Shown here: piece by piece, positions 8,125 through 14,489 of the stretch
How the letters are laid out: each line of letters starts with the position of its first letter
Numbering within the stretch: the stretch's first letter is position 1
Source: Actinomadura sp. KC06
GTDB taxonomy: Bacteria > Actinomycetota > Actinomycetes > Streptosporangiales > Streptosporangiaceae
Direction of reading: 5' to 3'
Length of the DNA stretch: 64,000 bases
Assembly (NCBI RefSeq): GCF_004348735.1
Contig: NZ_SMKT01000009.1
Location: 28,344 to 92,343, forward strand
Notes under the pieces: model-generated
What the model was told of the DNA's origin: nothing
The model's database searches: none
The model's input: only the letters and a program-made list of their open reading frames with translations
Position numbers and translations under genes: made by a program

Positions 8125-9213
8125 TCACCTGGGGCGCCACCAGCGCCGGAGGATCCGCTCCGCGGGCTTGCCGTGCGGCGAGTACGAGAGGCTCGGAGGG
8201 GTCTCGGCCGCGCCCGGCCAGTCGTCCCACATCCACCAATGGACGCCCGCCCACCACGATCGGCCGGTGCAGCTCGTCAGCAGGGCCTCGTAGGCGGCGG
8301 CCTGCTCCGCGGCTCCGTCCGCCTTGCTGATGTTCCAGGACCATGGCTCGGTCGTGGACCCTCGCTGGCTCACGTACCCGGCCTCGGTGAACAGGACCCT
8401 ACGTCCCTGGCGCTCGGAGAAGCGTCCGACCCGCTGCAGGATCGGCGTCCACGCGCGGCGCAGCGCGGCGACGTCGGTGGTGGGACGGTCGGCCAGCGGC
8501 CAGTAGGCGTCGATCCCGATCAGGTCTAGGACGTCCCAGAACGCCACCTGCTCGTACTCGTCGAAGTTGGCGGCGTAGACGAGCGTCCCGTGGAATTTCG
8601 CGCGCACCGTCTGGACGATGGCCAGCCAGGGGCGCCGGTCGCCCGACAGCCCGGCGAGCTCGGTGCCCACGGACAACTCGTCCACGCCGGTCTCCCGTGC
8701 CAGGTCGGCGTAGTGGCCGATGAAGCGCGAGTAGGCGGCGTACCAGCGGCGTGCGTCCCGTGGCTTGATTTCGGCCCGGTCCTTGTCGCCGGGCAGGTCC
8801 ACGTGTGGTTTCAGCAGGACGCGGAGCCCTGCCCGCTGCGCCAGACGAACGATGTGCCGCACGCTAGCGTCGCTTGCCGTCTCCTCCGTGCGGTGCATCT
8901 CGGCGTCCTGCGGCGACCGCTGGTACCAGGTGGGGTTGAGCTGTATCCAGGTCGCGCCAGTCGCGGCGATCGCCGCGACATAGGCACCCGCCTGCGGACC
9001 GGCGTAGTCGCCGGAGTCCCAGGACGGCAAAGCGATCCCGTACTGGCGCCCGGCTTGCCCCGGCGCCGTCGAGCGGCTCACCGACTCCTCCGGGCCCGCG
9101 TCGCCGAACATGGAGCACGAAGTGGCCGCGGACAGGGCGACGGCGAACAGCGCCGTCGCCCGCAGTCCCCGACTTCGGGCCGAAGGCCCGTCCGCGTTCC
9201 TCACTCGCTCCAT
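8125..9213 (-). CDS. Lipoprotein TIM-barrel glycoside hydrolase (GH113-like)
   Basis: 362 residues from the ATG at 9213. The N-terminus is a lipoprotein signal (ATALFAVALSAATSC, lipobox Cys33). The mature part reads as a TIM barrel of the GH113/beta-mannanase-like type: YGIALPSWDSGDYAGPQA, GATWIQLNPTWYQ, LRVLLKPHVDLPG, VDELSVGTELAG (probable acid/base Glu), DLIGIDAYWPL, RVLFTEAGYVS (probable nucleophile Glu) and WWAGVHWWMWDDWPG. It should sit on the outer membrane face. Placed convergent to the DUF2334 gene in the polysaccharide block, it may trim or release the polymer. A GTG at 9231 is an alternative start; neither has a strong ribosome site. Confidence 0.8.
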   Translation of the reverse strand: MERVRNADGPSARSRGLRATALFAVALSAATSCSMFGDAGPEESVSRSTAPGQAGRQYGIALPSWDSGDYAGPQAGAYVAAIAATGATWIQLNPTWYQRSPQDAEMHRTEETASDASVRHIVRLAQRAGLRVLLKPHVDLPGDKDRAEIKPRDARRWYAAYSRFIGHYADLARETGVDELSVGTELAGLSGDRRPWLAIVQTVRAKFHGTLVYAANFDEYEQVAFWDVLDLIGIDAYWPLADRPTTDVAALRRAWTPILQRVGRFSERQGRRVLFTEAGYVSQRGSTTEPWSWNISKADGAAEQAAAYEALLTSCTGRSWWAGVHWWMWDDWPGAAETPPSLSYSPHGKPAERILRRWWRPR

Positions 9214-9279
9214 TCCAGCCGACCTGGCCACGCGCCGCGAGCGAGGCGCTCACCTTGGCCGGAATGCGACAGGCCGGTA

Positions 9280-10545
9280 CTAGCGGGTTTGGCCGAGTGT
9301 TCCCAGTGCGGTGACGTTCAGCAGGAGGTTCGGGGAGCCGCTGCCGGGGTTGGAGATGACACCGCGCTGTGCCGCGTTGACCACCGCGTTCCGCGCCTCC
9401 AGCGGCGTCGCGTTCGGGTGGGTCTCCATGTAGATCGCGAGCGCCCCGGCCGCGTGCGGCGTCGCCATCGACGTCCCGCCCAGCACCGTCGAGCCGGTGT
9501 CGGACCCGTTGTCCGCCGAGATGATGTCGCCGCCCGGCGCGAACAGGTCGAGGCAGCGGCCGTAGTTGGAGAAGAAGGACACCCAGTCGCCCTCGTCCGT
9601 CGACCCGAGCGTGACGGCCTCGGACACGTCGCCGGGCGCGTCGCAGCCGTTCCTGGAGTCGTTGCCGGCCGCGATCGCGAACTGGATGCCCGCGCGGATC
9701 GCGCCCCTCGTCGCCTCGCGGAACGCCTCCGGCTCGGGGGCGGGCGGGTCGGAGGCGATGCTCATGTTGCCCACGGCCGGCTTCTGGGCGTTCTTCGCCA
9801 CCCACTCCAGGCCCTGGATGGCGAGCCGGTCGGGGGAGTAGCCGTCGCAGTCCAGGACCCGCACCGCGACGATCTTGGCGTCCTTGGCGACGCCGTACTC
9901 CTTGCCGCCCACGGTGCCTGCCACGTGGGTGCCGTGGCCGTGGCAGTCCTGAGCGGTGGTGTCCTTGTCGACGAAGTCGTAGCCGTCGACGGCCCTGCCC
10001 TCGAACGTCCGGTGGCTGATGCGGACTCCGGTGTCCAGGACGTAGACGCTGACGCCGGTGCCCGCCCCCGGGTAGTTGTAGACGCGGTCCTGCTTGCCGT
10101 CGACACGGTCCGTGCCCCAACTCGGGGGATTGGGCTGCGTGCCGCCTCCGGCCGCCGTGCGGACCATCACCGACTTCTGCACGTACCGCACCGCCGGATC
10201 CGCGGCCAGGCGGCGGGCCTGCGCGGGGGTCATGTCGGCGGCGAAGCCGCGCAGCACTGCGCTGAAGACGCCCTGCACCGAGCCGCCATAACGGCTGGCT
10301 AGATCCTGCGCCTGGGCGGCCACCGGGGCGTCGGCTCCGGGCGCGAGGGACGTCGCGCCCTTCAGCGCGACGATGTACTGACCGTCGACCGTGCCGGGGG
10401 AGTCCGCGTTGATCACGTTCCCCTCGGCGGCATTCGCCGGAGCGACGAGACCGCCGACGCCGCCGGCGCTGAGCAGCGCGGCGACCGCGATCAGAACCGG
10501 GCGCCAGGCCCTAGGCCGTTTCTGGATCTTCCTGACCGTACCCAT
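9280..10545 (-). CDS. Secreted subtilisin-like serine protease (S8, proteinase K type)
   Basis: 421 residues. Signal peptide (to about ANAAEG, residue 42), an inhibitor_I9-type propeptide (DGQYIVALKG … AVRYVQKSVMV, about 53-128) and the S8 domain with the full triad: D171 in YVLDTGV, H204 in GHGTHVAG and S359 in GGTSMATPHAAG. The oxyanion Asn295 is in AAGNDS. Cysteines at 201/233 and 301/331 could form disulfides, as in proteinase K-like enzymes. GGAGG lies twelve bases before the ATG. It is a general extracellular protease; there is no direct link to the polysaccharide locus beyond proximity. Confidence 0.93.
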   Translation of the reverse strand: MGTVRKIQKRPRAWRPVLIAVAALLSAGGVGGLVAPANAAEGNVINADSPGTVDGQYIVALKGATSLAPGADAPVAAQAQDLASRYGGSVQGVFSAVLRGFAADMTPAQARRLAADPAVRYVQKSVMVRTAAGGGTQPNPPSWGTDRVDGKQDRVYNYPGAGTGVSVYVLDTGVRISHRTFEGRAVDGYDFVDKDTTAQDCHGHGTHVAGTVGGKEYGVAKDAKIVAVRVLDCDGYSPDRLAIQGLEWVAKNAQKPAVGNMSIASDPPAPEPEAFREATRGAIRAGIQFAIAAGNDSRNGCDAPGDVSEAVTLGSTDEGDWVSFFSNYGRCLDLFAPGGDIISADNGSDTGSTVLGGTSMATPHAAGALAIYMETHPNATPLEARNAVVNAAQRGVISNPGSGSPNLLLNVTALGTLGQTR

Positions 10546-10710
10546 CGTGGTTTCGCCTCCGTACCCGTGGCGCGGGCGGCCGGGAGCTGGGCCGCCGGGC
10601 CATAACACTAGGCTTTGCCCGAAGGGCGAACAATCCGAGAAAATTGACTAAAAGGGGAGCTTCTTCCGTCAGCTTCTCCGCACTTCCGGTGCTCAGACGC
10701 CATTCCGGAG

Positions 10711-10735
10711 GCCGTTGATGAAGATCATCAACGGC
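10711..10735. terminator. Perfect 11-bp stem-loop downstream of the pentapeptide-repeat gene
   Basis: GCCGTTGATGA, loop AGA, TCATCAACGGC: an uninterrupted 11-bp stem with a 3-base loop. It lies 33 bp past the stop of the reverse-strand pentapeptide gene and 165 bp upstream of the subtilisin start. There is no T-run on either side, so it could be a U-less actinobacterial terminator or an operator. Confidence 0.5.
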
Positions 10736-10768
10736 GAAATCTTCTGCGGGCCCGCTATACCGGACGCG

Positions 10769-11473
10769 CTAGCGGCAGGCGCCTTCAGAGGGCTTGCCGC
10801 GCCACGTCTTCTCGGCGGCCTCGTCATACTCCGCACCGCTGAGATCGGCGCGATCGACCCTCGCCCCGAAGAGATCGGCGCCGGTCAGATCGCCGCCGCG
10901 CAGGCACGCGTCTCTGAGATCCGCGCCACGCAGATCGGCGCCGCGGAAGCTCACGCCGTCCAGCCGCGTCCTCGACAAAGTGATGCCCTGGGCGGACGCA
11001 CCCGCGAAGTTCTCGTGGCGCAGATCCAATCCGCCCAACTGCGCCCCGGCCAGCAGCGCGCCGCGAAACTCGGTCCGTTTCACGACGTCGGCGGTCAGGG
11101 TCTTTCCCCGCAGATCGACCGGACCCGCCGGTTTCTTGTCCGCCGTCCCCGGATCGAAGAGGTCTCGCGCGGACGACCCGTGGATGACGAGCGTGGCCAG
11201 CCCGGCGAAAACGACGGCGAGCGCGACCGCGAAGCCCCGTTCTCGCGGGTTGAGCGCCCGGCCCATCAGGACGAAGCCGCCCACAAGACAAAAGCCCAGT
11301 GCCGCGAGAGAGCCTCTCGTCCCCAAGAACTCCCCGCAGACCGCGACCAGAGTTATGGCAAGTGCCGGCCATATCCAAATCGGCAGAGCTCTTGCCTGGT
11401 CGCCCTGGGGCGGCGGAGGATCGACGGGGAGCACCTGCTCGCCGGCGGCGCTGGAGGTCGGTGTCTGCGCCAC
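10769..11473 (-). CDS. Membrane protein with C-terminal pentapeptide repeats
   Basis: About 234 residues from a GTG at 11473. Two or three hydrophobic helices in the first half (IWIWPALAITLVAVCGEFLG, GSLAALGFCLVGGFVLMG, VALAVVFAGLATLVI) are followed by a cytoplasmic or external right-handed beta-helix of A(D/N)LxX repeats: FRGALLAGAQLGGLDLRHEN, VSFRGADLRGADLRDACL, GADLFGARVDRADLSGAEYD. Pentapeptide proteins act as protein-binding scaffolds or DNA mimics, and nothing here defines the partner. The reading frame is open further upstream to 11599, but that would overlap the divergent zinc-ribbon gene, so the shorter start is preferred. The ribosome site at 11473 is poorly spaced. Confidence 0.65.
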   Translation of the reverse strand: MAQTPTSSAAGEQVLPVDPPPPQGDQARALPIWIWPALAITLVAVCGEFLGTRGSLAALGFCLVGGFVLMGRALNPRERGFAVALAVVFAGLATLVIHGSSARDLFDPGTADKKPAGPVDLRGKTLTADVVKRTEFRGALLAGAQLGGLDLRHENFAGASAQGITLSRTRLDGVSFRGADLRGADLRDACLRGGDLTGADLFGARVDRADLSGAEYDEAAEKTWRGKPSEGACR

Positions 11474-11592
11474 GCTCCGATATTGGCAGAACCGGCCTTC
11501 CCTGGCGAGCGGTCGTCCATCTCGTCCGCACCATCCGTCCGCGTCCGACCCCACGGCGAGCGAGCAGGCCAGCGCAGCGGGAGTCCCCTGAC

Positions 11593-11832
11593 ATGACACA
11601 TTCAGGGCCGTTCACACCACCCGGAGTGACCGTCCGGGGCGGTACCGTTCAAGAGCCGTGCCCTACGTGCCGCGGAGGTCGTAAGGGCATACTCGGAAGC
11701 GACGGTTATTTCGAGTGCTCCTCTGGTCACACCTGGATTTTCGCCTGCCCGCAGCAGGGCTGTGGAGAACCGGTGAGGCTGAGAGAGGGAAAATTGGTCT
11801 GCAGAAACAAGCACGAGCTGAAAGAACGTTGA
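11593..11832 (+). CDS. Small zinc-ribbon-like protein
   Basis: 79 residues, cytoplasmic, with regularly spaced metal ligands: CPTC (23-26), CSSGH, CPQQGC and CRNKH near the end. That makes two pairs that could form one or two treble-clef or zinc-ribbon sites. GGGAG lies upstream of the ATG at 11593. The gene ends 7 bp before the multi-helix membrane protein and they are surely co-transcribed. The coding sequence is markedly less GC-rich than its surroundings. I do not recognise the family. A regulatory or adaptor role for the membrane partner is inference. Confidence 0.65.
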   Translation: MTHSGPFTPPGVTVRGGTVQEPCPTCRGGRKGILGSDGYFECSSGHTWIFACPQQGCGEPVRLREGKLVCRNKHELKER

Positions 11833-11839
11833 AGCTGTC

Positions 11840-12862
11840 ATGAGCGCGCCCGATCTCGGAAGTGCTGCGGGGGCACGAGTCGGACGATATTTCAGCTTGG
11901 TCAGCGTACTGCCGTCCGCTGTGCTGGTCTTCTACGTATATCTGCTGATATCGAGCGGGGCCTGGAGCGGCCCGCCCGACTGGAAGCGCGCCGCCACCGC
12001 CGTCACGGGCATCGGGGTGGGCACCGCCGCGGCGCTCTCGGTCCTCTCACTGCTCGCGGGGCTGGTCCTCCATCCCCTCCAGTTCGCGCTTGTGCAGGTT
12101 TACGAGGGCTACTGGGGGACGTCGAAGACCGCTCGCCTGATGGCCACCAGACGTGCGATGCGGAGATGCAGGTACGTCGAGGCTTTGCGAGACGAGGAAC
12201 GGGACATCAACGACCATTTCAAGGAGCACCCTGAGCTCAGTGTTCCCCTGCGGCATTGGCTCATGACGACGCACCTCGAGGCGGGCAGGGTGAGCACATT
12301 GTTCCCGAAGGAGTCGGAGCTCTTCATGCCGACCCGGCTCGGCAACGTGCTGCGCCGGTACGAGACCGAATCAGGAAAGCCCTACAAGCTGAACACGATT
12401 CAGGTCGTCCCGCTGCTCGCGCTGGTCGGACAGGAAAAGGATGTCGAATACCTGAACGATCAGCGCGGGGCTCTTGATCTCGCGGTTCGCATGAGCGTCA
12501 CGTCCCTGATCGCCTGCGCGTTCTCCATCGCCTTCCTCTGGCAGGACGGCCTGTGGCTCATGATCAGCCTGATCCCGTACGGACTCGCCTACCTTTTCTA
12601 TCGCGGTGCCGTGGTCACCGCTCGCGAGTACGGCACCGCGATCGCCGCACTCATCCTGTTGAACCGCCGGGCGCTTTACGAGCGGCTCGGCATCCCCAAG
12701 CCCGCCGACACGAGGGAGGAACGGCTACAGAACGAAGATCTGCAACAGTTGCTCGATCACAAGGCTCGCGCAGATCTTTCCTATGAGCCGGAGCCCGAGT
12801 TGTGGTGGCAGCGTCTGGACAAACGGCTGTTCGAGAAACCCGACCCTGGCGCTCAGCCCTGA
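11840..12862 (+). CDS. Unrecognised multi-helix membrane protein
   Basis: 340 residues. Two helices near the N-terminus (about 18-40, LVSVLPSAVLVFYVYLLISS, and 52-78), a charged central domain rich in Arg/Glu with the segment LPSRVGT-type loop LFMPTRLGNVLRRYETESGK (about 160-180), then two helices (about 212-250, SVTSLIACAFSIAF and LMISLIPYGLAYLFY) and a charged tail. The LGNVLRAYE-like motif resembles uncharacterised actinobacterial membrane proteins, but I cannot assign a function. It follows the zinc-ribbon gene by 7 bp. The central domain would be cytoplasmic by the positive-inside rule. Confidence 0.7.
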   Translation: MSAPDLGSAAGARVGRYFSLVSVLPSAVLVFYVYLLISSGAWSGPPDWKRAATAVTGIGVGTAAALSVLSLLAGLVLHPLQFALVQVYEGYWGTSKTARLMATRRAMRRCRYVEALRDEERDINDHFKEHPELSVPLRHWLMTTHLEAGRVSTLFPKESELFMPTRLGNVLRRYETESGKPYKLNTIQVVPLLALVGQEKDVEYLNDQRGALDLAVRMSVTSLIACAFSIAFLWQDGLWLMISLIPYGLAYLFYRGAVVTAREYGTAIAALILLNRRALYERLGIPKPADTREERLQNEDLQQLLDHKARADLSYEPEPELWWQRLDKRLFEKPDPGAQP

Positions 12863-12892
12863 GGCCGATCGCCGGTGCGTAGGGTGAGGGCC

Positions 12893-14068
12893 ATGCCGGA
12901 TGTGCCGCATCGCCCTGAGGCGTTCACGTCGGAGACCGAGCCCGCAGCGCTTGAGGACCTTCGTACGCGGCTGCGCGCGACGCGCTGGCCGGACGCGCCC
13001 GAGGACGCCGGCTGGTCGCTCGGAACCGACCTCGCCTACCTCCGCGAACTCGTCGCCTACTGGGCGGACGGGTTCGACTGGCCGGCGCAGGAGGCGCGGC
13101 TCGCCCGGCTGCCCCGCTTCCGCGTCCGGCTCGGCGGGCTCGGGATCCATTTCGTGCACGCGCGGGCCGTGGCACCGGCCGGGCCCGTCCTGCCGCTGGT
13201 TCTCAGCCACGGCTGGCCGGACTCGTTCTGGCGCTATACGAAGGTCATCCCCCTTCTCACCGATCCGGGCGCGCACGGCGCCGACCCCTCCGACGCGTTC
13301 GACGTGGTCGTGCCCGACATGCCCGGCTACGGATACTCCGATCGTCCAGCCGGTCAGCCGCTCGACTCGATCGCGGTCGCCGGTCTGTGGGCCGAGCTGA
13401 TGAGCGTCCTCGGCTATGAGCGGTTCGGCGCGGCGGGCGGGGACATCGGCAGCCATGTGAGCCGCTACCTCGGGCTCGACCACCCCGACCGGGTCGTGGC
13501 CGTCCACCGGATGGACGGGGGTCTGCCCGCCCATGCCGGCGACCCGGCCGACCTCACCCCCGAAGAGCGCGCCTGGTTTCAGGACGCCGTGGCCTGGGGC
13601 GCCGCCGAGGGCGCGTACGGCGCCGTCCACCGCACGAAACCGCAGACCGCCGCCTTCGGGCTCACCGACTCGCCGGCCGGGCTCGCCGCCTGGATCGTCG
13701 AGAAGCTCCGGGCGTGGAGCGACTGCGGCGGGGACGTCGAGCGGCGCTTCACCAAGGACGAGATCCTCACGAACGTCACCCTCTACTGGCTCACGGGGAC
13801 GATCGGCTCGTCGATGCGCATGTACCACGCGAACGCCGCGATCCCGCCCGCCCAGCTCGCCCGCCGGGTCGAGGTGCCGTCCGGGTTCTCGCTCTTCCGC
13901 GGCGACATCGTCCGGCCCCCGCGGGCGTGGCTCGAGCGCACCACGAACGTCGTACGCGTGACCGAGCCCGAGCGCGGCGGGCACTTCGCGCCGTTCGAGG
14001 AGCCCGAGCTCTACGCCGAGGAACTCCGCGCCTTCTTCCGCCCCTATCGGACGGCGGCGACGGGCTGA
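12893..14068 (+). CDS. Epoxide hydrolase (EHN-type alpha/beta hydrolase)
   Basis: 391 residues. The N-terminal EHN domain (about 10-110, ALEDLRTRLRATRWPDAPED … LPRFRVRLGGLGIHFVHAR) is followed by the alpha/beta fold with HGWP oxyanion loop (106-109) and nucleophile Asp184 in AAGGDIGSHVS. The base His lies in ERGGHFAPFEEPE near the C-terminus. The enzyme opens epoxides to diols through an alkyl-enzyme ester. The ATG at 12893 has GAGGG at ideal distance; a GTG six codons upstream is less likely. It stands alone, 30 bp after the membrane protein gene, and its substrate is unknown. Confidence 0.88.
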   Translation: MPDVPHRPEAFTSETEPAALEDLRTRLRATRWPDAPEDAGWSLGTDLAYLRELVAYWADGFDWPAQEARLARLPRFRVRLGGLGIHFVHARAVAPAGPVLPLVLSHGWPDSFWRYTKVIPLLTDPGAHGADPSDAFDVVVPDMPGYGYSDRPAGQPLDSIAVAGLWAELMSVLGYERFGAAGGDIGSHVSRYLGLDHPDRVVAVHRMDGGLPAHAGDPADLTPEERAWFQDAVAWGAAEGAYGAVHRTKPQTAAFGLTDSPAGLAAWIVEKLRAWSDCGGDVERRFTKDEILTNVTLYWLTGTIGSSMRMYHANAAIPPAQLARRVEVPSGFSLFRGDIVRPPRAWLERTTNVVRVTEPERGGHFAPFEEPELYAEELRAFFRPYRTAATG

Positions 14069-14489
14069 CAGGGCCGACGGGCCCACGGCGAATAGCACAT
14101 CGCGTCGGCGACTCGCCAGCGGTGAATGTGGCAGCCATCGGCCATGACCGATACCGAAACTGATTCGTCGCCGAATTGGTAAATTCCGTGCCGAATCATT
14201 AGACGGCCAAGACGGACATTATTCGCATTCCGGAACTCCGCCGGTATTTGGATCATCTCTGCCGCCCCATCGGTCACACGGAGCCCTGCAATCAGTAAGG
14301 CCCTTGTATCGCTTCAGTAAAAGTCTCCGGGGCGCCACCGGTGGCGTCCCCGGGTTTCCGTGGTTACCGTGTTCTCGTTCGCCGAATGCCTACATCTAAT
14401 GATCGAAGGCGATAGATCGGAAAGATCGACGGGCACACCGCGGGACGGACCGGAAGCCGGGACGAAGCGGAAAGAGAGCGGCAATCCAC
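14069..14489. other. 421-bp intergenic region upstream of the lanthipeptide cluster
   Basis: Clearly AT-richer than its flanks. It holds a GC-rich stem-loop (14327-14353) and, downstream of that, a weak promoter-like pair (TTCTCG at 14372, 17-bp gap, TCTAAT at 14395) about 90 bp before the synthetase start. No convincing coding sequence was found; a reverse 77-codon frame at 14044-14277 lacks coding character. Confidence 0.6.
14327..14353. terminator. GC-rich stem-loop between epoxide hydrolase and lanthipeptide synthetase
   Basis: CCGGGG-CGCCACC / GGTGGCG-T-CCCCGG forms a 13-bp stem with one bulged T, followed by GTTTCC. It probably insulates the lanthipeptide operon from upstream transcription. 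Confidence 0.5.

Noticed and set aside
11474..11599. Longer N-terminus for the pentapeptide-repeat protein
   Set aside because: It would overlap the start and ribosome site of the divergent zinc-ribbon gene and adds a Cys/Arg-rich segment with no family match.
14044..14277. Reverse-strand 77-codon frame upstream of the lanthipeptide cluster
   Set aside because: No ribosome site, no coding bias, overlaps the end of the epoxide hydrolase gene.
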